Of a DNA stretch of 64,000 bases, positions 32,905 to 44,234 are shown one piece after another. Under the pieces are notes generated by a model, which ran no database searches, was not told where the DNA came from, and worked only from the letters and a program-made list of their open reading frames with translations. Numbering within the stretch: position 1 is the first letter of the stretch; each line of letters begins with the position of its first letter. The stretch lies in the NCBI GenBank assembly GCA_941918925.1, contig OW799233.1, forward strand, positions 124,520,833-124,584,832, given 5' to 3'. Source of the DNA: Phyto melanocephala (taxonomy: Eukaryota > Arthropoda > Insecta > Diptera > Rhinophoridae). The position numbers and the translations under genes were made by a program.

Positions 32905-34915
32905 AATTAAACATATTTTTTAGCTCACAAAATTTTGCATACAAAGCGTACAAAGTTCAAACTTTAACAAAAATCAAACAAGAATGTACACTTTTCAGAT
33001 ATAACGGTTAAAAGAAACGGTTATAAGAAAACAGCGAAATTATCCCAACATGCAAAAAATTCAAAGAAAAAAAGTGTTAAGCAAATGCTCATTTCATTGT
33101 GTTGCCAAATTGAAAACAATAAAACATGTTTCAATTTTTCTATTTTCCCATAAGTATCATTCTCCTGTAAACTGAAATTGATAATTTTTTAATAAAAAAA
33201 AAAGAGTAATTTTTTTCTGGTGAAGGGCCGTTTTCCAAAAAGTGTATGATATAATTACATTTAAAATTACACATAACAATTAAATGATTAGGGAAACAAC
33301 AGTATGATTACAAAGTCATCAATTTAAATTATCTATTAATCATAATTTGTTTTCAACTGTTTTTCTGTCTGTTAAATGAATTTTATTTATTGAAAAGTGT
33401 GAAAAGAAAATTTTGAAATAAGCAATAAAATGTGAAAAATATTGGTATACAAAAGCTGAATCAAAAAGTTACTGGGTTCCACAATTTATATTGTTTTGCT
33501 TTGTCGTCCAATGGCTAGTTCCTGACCGCAGGCGAATTTTGGAGATTGTTAAGTGCAAATACATTCTTAGAATCTTGCGTAGATGTTTGTTTTTGTTAAA
33601 ATAAAATGTGTTTTAAAAGAAGAAAAAATGTAAATTTCAATCACAGTCATAATATGATAACTGAATGATAATTTAGGTAAACATAATAATGATAACGTGC
33701 AACCATTATATTGTTTAACCACAATCATGCAATTCAAACATAGTATGTTGCTCTTAGATTATGATTACCACAACCATGTTTTATCTTTGCATGTAACAAC
33801 GGCTGTCGAAGTCGTATTTCGAATTTGTTGCCTTTTTTTTTGTGGTACTACGTAAGTTTTTCGACTGTAAAGCTTTGCTAATAGTTTGAAAACAACGGGT
33901 TGCTCAAAAAATTGTTTTAGTTTTAAATATTATAACACACGTTGTTCTAGCTGTTGAAAGAAAAAAATTCATTAACCGTGTCCGCTGATAATATTTGAAT
34001 AATATTTATTAATGCAATGCACAGCGAGAATAATGTTTAATGATAATAAAAGTATAATGAATTTTAAAACCTACTTTTTAAAATCATGTTTATATTCCTC
34101 TAGTTCTATTTAGTTATTTTTTTATTAATTTCTGCTTTATTCTTATTTTTTTTTCTCTAGCTCAGCTTTGTTAAGCTCAAGTTTTTATTTTTTTTTCTAT
34201 TAATCTCGATTTTGTAAAGGTTTAAGTTTTCCTCAAATATTTTGTGCTGCTTATGACTGTATCTTTATTTAAGGGTCGCCTTTACCTCTTCGTAAAAGTT
34301 TGTTTGAACTTTTAGCTCAACTGTGTTGAAGTAGATTTTTTCTTTTTTGGTTGAATGTTTTTTTTTTTTTAAATTTTGTGACGTACCCGATATTTTTTCA
34401 CTCTCGCTCATATCCAAGTTACAAGATATACTCCGATTCTTTAGAAGATTTTTTTTTTAAATATATTTCCTCTATTTTAGCTTTAATTGTATAATTTAAT
34501 TGTAGTAAAGCAGCAGCAGCTTATATTGGTTAAAAGGATATATGGCTTGTTTGAACATCCTCCAGTAGCGAAACATTCTGATTTCTTGTATAATTATTTA
34601 TTTTTTTAATTGCATTTTTAATCCGCTCAAACCTTCATTCATTCTGGTCCCGTACATGGTGGTCCTAGCGGGTTAAGTTTATTCTCAATTTCTTCCACTC
34701 TTCTTTCATATCCACTTTGTGTAGGCTGTTATGGTTGGATTTTGCCTGTTCTGGTTTCTCTTCAAAAAGCTGAACTAATTTTTCAAATAGCTTTGGCGTA
34801 GTAATTTTTGTTCTAAGAATTTAATAAAAAATATTACTCGAAATAATAAAAAAATTGAAAATTTATTACATTCATGAAGTTTTCTATTTTAATAATTTTC
34901 TTTTGTAAGAAAATA
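32905..34915. other. Unassigned AT-rich DNA
   Basis: No gene, exon or delimited element was recognised. T-rich tracts are common at 34130-34380. Confidence 0.45.
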
Positions 34916-34916
34916 T

Positions 34917-35575
34917 AATATTCGGCGTAGCCAAATCTGATAATACCATTCATCATCATGCTTAGCCCAGATTTAAGATTTAATTTCATTTGTTTTTTTT
35001 ACTGACGACACCATCTTTGATTTTTAATTTTCACATAATTAAATGTATTGTTCTAGTCAAGCCCTTTCATTTGATACCCATACTAATGGGGTTAAAAAAA
35101 AAGTTTTGTTTTGGGCATAATTTTGCATTTTAATTTTTTATAGTTTAATGACTTTTACCCTTTTTTGATCTATATATCCAACATTTTATTTCGGACCTTA
35201 TTTCGGATTTTAACTTTTTCATAGTTGAATGCATTTTACGCTCCTTTCATTTGGTAACAAATTTATGGAGGTTGAAGGTGGCAAAGTTTTGTTTGCTAGG
35301 TTTGACCCAAATATAAAATTTTTTTATGCCATTTTGAGGTGGTGGCAATCAATAATTTGAAAATTTTTATAATGTTTTATATTTTGCTAGTCAAGCCCTT
35401 TAATTTCGTATCCATTTACTCGGTTATCTTGATTTTGTGCTGTAAATTTTAGGAAACATACGGAAGCAGTTGTATTTTGGAGCTTATATCTCAGTCAGTT
35501 TTAAATTAATTTGCTACATTTTTTTCCGAAATATTTTTCGATAGTGTTCAGAAGTCAAATATATGCTTTAAAAAC
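34917..35575 (+). repeat. DINE-1/mini-me-like copy, 5' part
   Basis: It begins with the head 'atattcggcgtagccaaatctgataatacc', including the imperfect TTCGGC..GCC palindrome. Several 'gacaccatctttgatttt ... gtcaagccctttcatttgatacc' modules follow (about 35020, 35190 and 35390). The mid block 'ttgtattttggagcttatatctc' is near 35470. The 3' end is not found. Confidence 0.65.
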
Positions 35576-36820
35576 TTGATATATTTAAAAAATATATTTC
35601 CAATCACAACCCTTTATTGTATTCTGTATCGCGTATTGAAATATAGTTTTGGTTTATTAACAATGAAAAAAAATGTTTTTTATGTAATAAAAATTTTTTG
35701 TTTATTTTCAAACATACTTGCTAATTCCCAAACTTTTATATTAAAAAACCTAAGTATTAAAAAAAATTTCCCCATCCCACGAAATGACAAGGCTGAGAAA
35801 AGAGAAACTCTAATACCAACTCTCATGAAACTCTTAACACACAGTGATGATCTCATTTTTAACAGCATAAACTTAAAGAAAAACCTTGAAATCATTGTGC
35901 AGACTGCAAAATATTTAAGGTACACAAAAATTCTTGGAAATATACAATCTATTTAAAAGGAAAGACTTAAAAAAAATCTAAATAATACGTCTCTTGTTTG
36001 TAATAAAAAACTAATATAAATTTAAAGTTGAAACTTAATTTTTTTTTTCTTCAAACATAAGTGATGGCATACATTTAACATACGCAAGCATTAAGAAAAA
36101 AAATAAAAATCTTATAAAATTTTAGTTTACAAGAAATTAAACTAAATCATCATAATTCTTATATAAATATTACCCAATGAACCGTAACTTTGAATTACAA
36201 AGAAACCCCATTTATATGTTAATTTGAAATTATTATGTTTTTTTTATATTTTCCTTATGTTTGTGTTAAAGTGCATTAAATGTTAACAAATTAAATATGA
36301 ATAGAATTACCTACTGTCTTACTTAATTATTAAGCAAACACCCACCCATCTGGCAATAAAAGAATTTTACATTTCAATTTATATTCTTATCAAAACGTAC
36401 AGTAAATTAGCGAGAACGTGAACTAATTCTTTTCAAGGTGTTCGATTTTTTATCAGCTTGCGATTGTTTTTTGATTTTTTTTTGTTACTACATAGTTCAA
36501 AATTAAATACGCTTTTGTTTCCTTAGATATATATATCTGTGGACTTTGGCAAAACATCTTAAGTGGAGATAAGAAATTTTAAAAGATTTTAATTATAAAG
36601 GTTAAAAGAGATCAAATGAAATAAATTATCCGGTTTCTTTTAGTTGTGCCGAAACCGGATACTTTTTAAATGTAAATGTTTTTTTCTGCATATCTCATAA
36701 GCCGCTTACATCGATACAATAAACCGGTTATTTTACAAATAAATAATTTGTAGTATTTAATAGTTATGGGTTAAATTAGGTGGAAAAAGAGGGTCATAAA
36801 ATACCCAACCCCATGACTGT
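35576..36820. other. Unassigned; one open frame of doubtful reality
   Basis: A 126-codon plus frame (35576-35956) encodes a lysine- and isoleucine-rich product with no recognisable motif. It overlaps an 81-codon minus frame. Without splice or motif support I do not call it a gene. Confidence 0.4.
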
Positions 36821-36855
36821 TATACATGAATGTAAAGGAACTAAGTTTCCCCAAT

Positions 36856-37150
36856 AAAAACCATAGTTCTAACTTCGACTAGGTTAAGAATTCAGTCCCT
36901 TCAATGTAATTCCATAGGTATCTCCAATTCGAATTGCTTAGCTATTCCCAGTTCGGCATAGTGTTCATGTTAATATTCTCGTGTCTTATACTCTCAAACG
37001 CAGGAAATAAAAACCATAATTCAAATTTCGATTAGGTTAAGAATTCAGTCCATTCAATGTAATTCCTTGGGTAAATCCAATTCGAATTTCTTAGCTATTC
37101 CAAGTTTGACATAGTGTTCATGTTAATATTCTTCTAATACGCTTAAACGC
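36856..37150 (-). repeat. Two tandem 150-bp repeats in the LINE 3' region
   Basis: Units starting at 36856 and 37006 share AATAAAAACCATA, AGGTTAAGAATTCAGTCC, TTCAATGTAATTCC and GTGTTCATGTTAATATTCT. Divergence is modest. Confidence 0.7.
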
Positions 37151-37397
37151 AGAACATTGGTAAAGGTAGTTTTCCCAAGTCTCATTCTCTTCTTCTTATG
37201 CTCTACATGTTATTTCATCTGACAGTTCCATGCGAGCTAAATAAGTTCTCTTCCCCGTGTGACCTGTTATTACACTAGTTATACTCCTAAGTGTTGGTCT
37301 ACATTATTTCAGAATCTCCTTCGATTTATAAAGATTTTCGTTATCTTACCCACAAAAGTATTTTTCAACTTTCTGAGGTGTTTCTCCATAGCCCTTA

Positions 37398-37600
37398 GGT
37401 TAGGTTAGATAGAACAGGCAGCTGTTGTGCAGCTCACTTGGGTCCATTATATTGAACCCTTTGTGATACCTGAATAGAAAAGTAAGAATAGAGTAGAAAA
37501 GAGAGAAGAGAAGCAGACAAGTCCAGAGTCTCTGGCGGGAATCGAACCCGCAACCCCCAAACTAACAGGCCAGCACACTACTGACTAGTCCACCGGGGCA
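37398..37600 (-). mobile_element. tRNA-derived SINE (minus strand) inside the LINE
   Basis: Minus-strand order: 'gtgccccggtggactagtc' (A-box region), the B box GGTTCGATTCC (plus-strand complement at about 37539-37549), a pyrimidine-rich middle, then 'gtatcacaaagggttcaata' and 'aacagctgcctgttctatc', with a (CCTAA)n tail. Short flanks CCCTTA (37392-37397 and 37601-37606) may be a target duplication. The head is shared with the SINE at 10367-10621. The tail instead matches the fragment at 18183-18345. Confidence 0.85.
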
Positions 37601-38387
37601 CCCTTACTTTAAATTAATGTTTGTACCTCTGCAAGGACTTAGTATTTTCAAAGGTGATGGTATTCAAAAGTCATCCTATTTTGAATAGTTTGTCAGCTTC
37701 GTTTGCGATTAAGTCGTGATGGTCTGGTATCCATATTATCTCTAGACGTTCACAATTCGCATGCGAGTTTATCTCAGTCTTTCATTGCAGGACAAAAATT
37801 CAACTTTTTTGTTCATGAGATTTTTGATTACTAATGCGAATCGAAGCTTCGTTATCAGTGTTATTCATCTATTTAATACCTTCCGTAACCGCCATAATAT
37901 CAGGTTGGAAAATATTATTGTGATTTGGTAGACAGAAGTATTTGTCTTTGGTTTGACTTATGTCATATAAACCCATTTCAATTTGATCACCAATCTTCGA
38001 TCCGTCCGTAAAGAGATTTATGCCATTTCCTACCCTAATTACTGCATCCCAATCTCCCTCTTCTGGTATTATGGAGATGATGTTAAAACTCTTATATCGT
38101 GTTGGGATTTTGTCACATCTTAGCTTTGTGATCTTTCCCATCGGTAAGATATCGGATTTTTTTTCAAATATATAATTTTACGTTCTCTCACACTCATTAT
38201 ACTAGTAGCATTTTCTTTAAAATTCATTACTGAATATAACCTTTTCACTAGTACTTACGCCAGATCAACAGTAGAGCCCAAATTTTTTTTTAAAGTTAAA
38301 AATGTTTAAATTTCCTTCTAAAACTCTCAAAAATCAAATGATAATAATAAATAATAATAAATCCTTTTTAAAGTTTTATATATTCCA

Positions 38388-38568
38388 CCAGTGAAATGAA
38401 TATAGACCAGCTTAAACCAAATAAATATTATTAAAAGATTAGTTTCGAATAGTTTAATAATTTATTTATAAATTTTAATATATTTTTTTTTCTCATATAA
38501 GGATTTGAAAAACTTTTTGTTTATTGGTTGTTGGGTTTCAGCTGGTCTATATGCATTTCACTGGAGCT
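38388..38568. mobile_element. Foldback element, about 180 bp
   Basis: The arms 'ccagtgaaatgaatatagac' (from about 38390) and, inverted from the right, 'ccagtgaaatgcatatagac' pair and continue through CAGCT-AAACC, about 30 bp with few mismatches. No clear target duplication was seen. Confidence 0.6.
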
Positions 38569-38599
38569 TATCCAGATCATCAGTAGACCGTTAAACCAC

Positions 38600-39225
38600 A
38601 AAATTAATGAAAAAGTTTAAAAATGTTACAAACTTTATTTTTAATTTTCATAAACAATATGAAAATTTTAAATGAAACAAGAAACAAAAATTAAAAACCT
38701 TTCATAAACCCAACCAACAACTTGTATTCCTTTTGATCCATTTCATTTTACACATGGTTAACACTAAATATAATTCAGGGCAACCGAAAAATAAAAATTA
38801 TTTTATAAAATGTTATTAAAATTATTAAAGTCCCAAACTTAATATACATTTAACAATTTTTATAGCTACGACAATTTTGTGTTATTATTATTTTTAGTGA
38901 TTAAAAAAAATTTTTTTTTCGTTTTTTGTTAAAATTGCGTTTGAAACGCAATTTTAAAATGGTTTAATATAATTAAGTAATTAATATAATGGTGCAAAAC
39001 TGCTAAAGAATACTATGCTTAAAGTATTTACAGATTAAAAATAAATCGATTTAGTACCAAACAACATAGTAAAAAATTGAGACTTTCGTTGAGTGTAACT
39101 TTTGTTTTAAAAATCATATTCGAAAGTCTGACTTTGACTATTTGTTTACTCCAAATTTAATAATGCAGTAGTCTAAAAGTTATAGTTATATTTGTGTATT
39201 TGAATGTGTTTGTAAACAGGAAAAA
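38600..39225. other. Unassigned AT-rich DNA
   Basis: No gene or element was recognised. Confidence 0.4.
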
Positions 39226-39229
39226 AGTT

Positions 39230-39757
39230 TATATTAGCGGAACTCACTTTTTAATGCAAACTGCCCTTGCAAGTCGTGCAGACCGTGCAAGTCTAGCAAA
39301 CAATTTAACTTGTGCACGACTACAAAAACAAATTCTATTAAATTGCAATTTGCATCACTTGAGCAAATATGCACAACTAAAAATCAGTGCAAAGTAATGT
39401 CACATAAATCTGCACAACAGATACACAATTTTTTTACTCTCAGGACTTAAAATCTCCACAATTTCAATTTCATACATGGCATTTTTTACCAAAAAAATTG
39501 TGATATTATATTTTTCCATTGATTTAGGCATTGTAATTTTTTTAAAATTAATTAATTTTCTTTTTTGGAAAATATTAAAACACAGAATCTTACTTATTAA
39601 TTTAAAAAAAGATTTGTTGTTTCTTAAATACCTAAAATACCTACCTGCCATAAGTTTGCAACAAACATGAAAAATGCACTCACGCTTGGTAGTAAAAAAT
39701 TAGTGCATATTTGCAATAATTGCAAAAATGCTACCAAGAGTGAATGCCGCTATTATT
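39230..39757. mobile_element. Possible MITE with TAGCGG ends
   Basis: Left 'tagcggaactcactttttaa' and right (inverted) 'tagcggcattcactcttgg' share about 15 of the first 18 bases. The right part has an extra hairpin (ACTCACGCTTGGTAG against CTACCAAGAGTGAATG). 'TTGCAA/TGCA'-rich motifs recur inside. Chance frames on both strands (39400-39670) overlap and are not genes. Confidence 0.4.
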
Positions 39758-40289
39758 CACAATATTGATGTTGAAACGCACACCCACCTTAAATTGGGCG
39801 AATTGTATTTAATTTGACTTGTTAGTTTGGTCGTAAAGATCTTTCCCAAAGATGGGGATGGTAGAAATGGTAGAAAGATGCTAATGGATTACAATATTAT
39901 AAACCCTGTACCTCTACTGACGCAGAAAACTGTCATTAAAGCCAATTAGCAAGAAAAACAATAAATATAAAAAGAATCCTGTTAAAAAAATCATGTTTTG
40001 GATTTTTCAAGATTTTACAATTTTGGAATGTAAAAACAAAATAAATAGTATAAATACTCGTATTTCTGAGGTATCTATGTTTTCAAATGTTCACATTTTT
40101 AAGGTATGACTTTTTATAAATTTTTTTTTTAATTATCAATAACTTATTGAACAATTATTTAAGCGATTGACGACATATTTAAAGAAATTTTTTTACGAAA
40201 CACGTGAATTTTGTTTATAGTTTTATCAGCCCTTGATATGAATTTTTTAATTAGTTATTTAAAGATTTTTTAAATATTTGAAATTTGGC

Positions 40290-40737
40290 TAATTCGCAAG
40301 GTGTTATAAGTGTCGTATTATCATAATGTCATAAGTTTTAAAAATTATAAAAGGATCTTAAACTTTTACAATAATCCATATAAAATTTTTCAATTATTAA
40401 ATTTTAATGTGAATCATTTTTATTTTGGCTTAAGTTCATTTATTTTATTATTTAATTTTATAATTCAAATTAAATTAAATTGCAATTATTTTTAAGAATA
40501 TTCTCTAAAATTATTTCCGATATTAGCCGAGTGGAATGCATTTTCAAACCAGCTACGATTGTAGCTACGATATAAAAATAAATAAAAAAGATTCACATTA
40601 AAATTTAGTATAAAGAAAAGTTCGAATAAAATATTAATATATAATTTTTCAATTATTTTAAAATTATTTGGATATTATGACTTTATGACAATACAACACT
40701 TATGACACCCTTGTGAATTAGTCAATTTTATTTCAAG
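40290..40737. mobile_element. MITE, TTCACAAGG family, about 445 bp
   Basis: Left: 'ctaattcgcaaggtgttata' then 'agtgtcgtattatcataat'. Right, inverted: 'ctaattcacaagggtgtcat' then 'aagtgttgtattgtcataaa'. About 45 bp of inverted repeat match at each end. The interior is almost pure A/T, including the chance frame at 40310-40495. Confidence 0.75.
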
Positions 40738-41227
40738 AATTATTTCTCTTCTCTTGTTAAAACTCAGCATTCAGCAATATTCTTCTACATGAATATTGTT
40801 TTTTATTTTGAATTTTTTTTTTTGATAAAATCTGTTTACAATTAACGTTAAATTTACGATTATTATTGACAACTTTTGAATGGTCGATTCAACTATTAAC
40901 CAGAAAAATAGCTCGTCTTATGGCAATAAATATTATTTTTAATGAAATGTTTTATAAATGTTTATTAATTTTTAAATTTTAAAGCACTACGAATTTTTTT
41001 CAATTGTATTTAGTTTTTTTTTTTTTTTTTTATTAATAAATTTTAGTAAGTGGCACGTTATCGCTATCTATTTTACTTCTAGTTTGCGATATAAATGCAG
41101 GGGGAAAAGTTCTCAACAAGTTACACCATTAGTTGTATTAAAAAGTTAATTTGTTTTTATGTACATATTTATTTGTTATTTCAATAAAATTTCAGTAAAA
41201 TAATTATAAAACATATTTTAGTGATGC

Positions 41228-41643
41228 TAATGCTGCGTTTGCAACTGACAATGCTGTCATGACAATAAGAAATTAGTGTTAGTTGTCAAAAACGATAATA
41301 ATTGTCAATATTAAAATAAGATAAGATAATTTATTTAAAGAAAAATGTCGAGCTATACGCGTTTTGTGCAACTTATAAAAATAAAAAAAATGATAAATAA
41401 AGAGAAAAACCAATAAAAAATATAAATCGAGTATACAGTCAATTTATTTATGTTTGTCCTATTTATTTATATTGTCCTATTATATATATTCTTTCATGCA
41501 CAAAATTTTATATTCTGGTTGCATGCGTCAGATTACTGTCATCATAAAATTGAAGACAGTAACTCAAAAAATTGCAAAAATGTGCATGTTATGCTATTGT
41601 TATGACAGCATTGTCGTGTGTAAACGTTACCCCGCGTTACTAA
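41228..41643. mobile_element. MITE with ACAATGCTGTCAT arms, about 415 bp
   Basis: The inner arms ACAATGCTGTCATGACAATA (41248-41267) and, inverted from the right, ACAATGCTGTCATAACAATA (complement of 41595-41614) match 19 of 20. The outer arms continue with TAATGCTGCGTTTGCAAC against TAACGCGGGGTAACGTTTAC, with small indels. No coding potential; the chance frame 41454-41786 runs through the right arm. Confidence 0.65.
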
Positions 41644-41649
41644 AAAAAA

Positions 41650-42925
41650 GTAAATTTTTGGAAAACTCAATAAAAAATTTGTGTATTTTTCTTCTATTTT
41701 TAATTTCGGTTATAGAGAAATCTTGTTGTAAAAGTTCAAGTTATAAAAACAAAATAAAAAATCTATTGGCACAAGATTTGCTTTAACTTATTAAAGTTCA
41801 AGTTATTGAAGTTCAACTGTATACTAGATTCTCCCTTAATACTATATTTTTACCATTTTTCTCTTAGCTATTTTTGTAAGTGTAGGTATTAGTTTGAAAT
41901 TAACTAAAAATCAATACATCATACATTCATTACTACGTACATACACACATACTTAATACATTAGTCATTAATCAAAATGAGGGTAAGTTACGACATCGAA
42001 ATTATTGTTTGTTAGTTATTAGAAATTTTTAAAAAAAATATGTTAGTTTTAATCACAGTATTGGTTAACGATTATTGTGAAAATGCATTTTCCTTGTCTT
42101 GACAAAAAGTTGGTCTAAATAAATTCTTTGAAATTTTTGATAACAAATATTAATAAATTTGCTTTGATTGGTTAAGTTTTTTAAATTTTGTTAAGAAAGT
42201 ATTGTAAAATATTTAAAAAATTTTAATAAATTAAATTGCATTAATGAAGATCTCAATAGTGTAGGTGTGTATTGAATAGTTTTACAGACCCTTTGCTATG
42301 ATTTGTTAAACTTAACCTCCATTAACCTGACCAGAGTTAAGTAAATCAATTTACTGCTAACATGTCAAATCAAAATATTTAAATAATGCGGTTTTTATTA
42401 GAAAATTCTTTAAACGAGTTTGACACAAATCTATTCAGCTACTGTACAGAATTTATGTTACTGTGTGATCCACTGCTCATACTTGTCACACAGGGTTTCA
42501 TTTTCAATTAAACATTGTAGTGTCACAGTGAATTATCGATTTAATTTCATCATTAGGTTATGTTCGAGTAAATAAAATTTTAAAGTTAAAAAAGCTAGAA
42601 AATCAGAAAATCATAATAAATTGGTAAAAAAAGTGCAATGCACTAGATATCGTTGTCAAGATTTTAAAAGCTCAATTTACTTTGGCCTCCCTTATACATT
42701 TATAATAAAAGTATAAAAATGTTTTTTTTTTCTTCTATAAAAGTTAAATCTCATTTAAAGTTATAGACTTAAGGCAAAAAGAGGAAAATGACACATGATA
42801 TTGACATTTTTATGTTTAAGTGTCAATTTACCATAACACAAACATGCGAACATATGACAGCTTAACCTAATGCACACCTAAATACTAAATAAAATCTATA
42901 CAAGTGCTATTCATATACGAACATA
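41650..42925. other. Unassigned AT-rich DNA
   Basis: No gene or delimited element was seen. An ATG directly followed by a strong donor consensus (ATGAGG|GTAAGT, 41978) was noticed but has no supporting partner exon. Confidence 0.4.
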
Positions 42926-43084
42926 CAAACAGGGTGGGCCAAAAGTCACCATGGGGTTTAAAAAATTAATAACCTTTTCGTTTATATAGTTGTTTTTCTT
43001 CAGATTATATAAATAACAGCTGGAGATAATAAGGGATTCAAAACTGAAAAAATAACCAGAATAGTATAATTATTTATTATTTAA

Positions 43085-43840
43085 ATCAAAGATTAACTAT
43101 TTTTACGCAAAGAGCATATCGTCGACATTTCAATGAAGCAATGAACCCTTTGGAGCAATGAACCCTTTCTTAGTTCACCGTCATTATCAACATGGAACCG
43201 TAAAAAATTTGCCTCGAACAGGTAGATCACATAAAATTCGCACTACGAAAAATACTAAACGTGTAGAGTGACATGTTAGCGAATCACAAGAAACATCTAC
43301 CAGAAGGCATAATGCTTTGCTAGAAATGGCTCATACGTTACTATGACGTATTTTGAAAAATGATTTCAAATACAAGGTGCATTTGGTGCATGAATTAAAA
43401 CCTGCAGATCATCAGCAACGTTTAAATTTTGCAACTAAATTTCAACAGTTGGCCACAATTTATTAAAAATCTGGTTTTCAGTGATGAAGCCAATTTTAAT
43501 TTGCATGGCTGTGATAATAAGCAGAACTGTAGGTTCTATGGTTCTCAAAATCCTAGAGCCAATTATCAACGCCCAATTAGGTGTACAGCATAGTGCGGCA
43601 TAACATCTAAAAATATACTTGGCAGGACTTTTAAGTCATTTTCTTTAAAACAGACCTTAGATGTGGTTTCAGCAGGATATAGTCGCTGTCCGTACTGCCT
43701 GAAACACAATGGCACTTTTAAGTTAAATTTTTAAGGAGCGAATAATATCCAGAAATTCGGAAACTAATTGGCCAGCGCGTTCAGTAGTTACTTTAGTATA
43801 TTTTGTGTTCGCTTGTTGTTTTTATAAGCGGCGATGTGGG
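43085..43840 (+). pseudogene. mariner-like transposase, broken
   Basis: Scattered plus-strand frames give the mariner-like landmarks in order: LVHELKPADHQQRL, FATKFQQLA, FSDEANFNLHGCDNKQNCRF (first catalytic D within SDEA), NPRANYQRPIRCT, then NGTFKLNF and ISRNSETNWPARS. The second catalytic D would fall near LDVVSAGYSRC, where DGA is normal, and is lost. The third acidic motif (normally CDLTPLD) is replaced by VVTLVYF. Many stops and frameshifts are present. The NKQNCRF phrase is shared with the copy at 55222-55775, so the two belong to one family. Confidence 0.75.
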
Positions 43841-44140
43841 GAGAGAGAGACAGAGTAAGGACCTACCTGAGCTGTCGCCGCAGAGTGCCAATACGCCCAA
43901 AGTGCGGATATGAAGGGTTCTAAGTAATGTCTAATGATGTTTTACGGTCATGGTAGGAAAGAAGGGAGACTGGAGTTCAACGTCTGACTCCGTATGGCAA
44001 AGAAATGGAAAATGTGTTTTATCAGTATAGTTTTGTTACAGCTTTTTTGTTGTCTTATTGTTAATTTCGTTTAAATCATGTTTGAGCCTCGGTCTATATT
44101 AGGATTGCGAAAACCCTCCAGACACAAAGCCGTCAGCAAG
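43815..44140. other. GC-richer segment inside the mariner-like element
   Basis: The segment begins GGCGATGTGGGGAGAGAGAG and forms CGGCGA...TCGCCG pairing (43829 and about 43875). It is GC-richer than its surroundings and has no mariner-like translation. Its origin is not recognised; a nested insertion is possible. Confidence 0.35.
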
Positions 44141-44234
44141 GTGGGTTAACCGGTTGAGAGGATGTTATTCTGTTATTCGTAACAGATTTAATGGCGTTGG
44201 CCTCTTTGATAACTTTTGGCTCACCTTGTACATA

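Larger units (their letters stand above)
36830..38270 (-). pseudogene. LINE fragment with RNase H domain, split by a SINE
   Basis: Minus-strand reading from about 38150 gives IPEEGDWDAVIRVG, then INLFTDGSKIGDQIEMGLYD (RNase H start with intact TDGS) and IFQPDIMAVTEGIK (the AEI-like block). IIWIPDHHDLIANEADKLF follows after stops (normally W-x-PGH-x-x-x-x-NE-x-AD). A SINE interrupts at 37398-37600. Beyond it come SVITGHTGKRTYLARMEL and CRACEEENETWENYLYQCSAL, the CRxC...E...H...C zinc region of such LINEs, with the histidine replaced here. The 3' region then contains a tandem 150-bp repeat. Reverse transcriptase is absent. It is a decayed, 5'-truncated copy related in layout to the one at 9000-9990. 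Confidence 0.75.
42930..44228 (+). mobile_element. Degenerate mariner-like element with terminal repeats
   Basis: Inverted ends CAGGGTGGGCCAAAAGT (42930-42946) and, inverted from the right, CAAGGTGAGCCAAAAGT (44212-44228) match at 15 of 17. TA follows the right end (44229-44230). The transposase remnant lies at 43085-43840. The length of 1299 bp is normal for a full mariner-type element, although 43815-44140 looks foreign. Confidence 0.8.

Noticed and set aside
35576..35956. A 126-codon plus-strand open frame
   Set aside because: Lysine/isoleucine-rich, AT-driven, overlapped by a minus frame, with no motif or splice support.
40310..40495. A 61-codon plus frame
   Set aside because: It lies entirely inside the AT core of a MITE.
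41960..41990. ATGAGG followed by GTAAGT as an alternative first exon
   Set aside because: It leaves phase 0, which does not fit the phase of the candidate host microexon; no other support.
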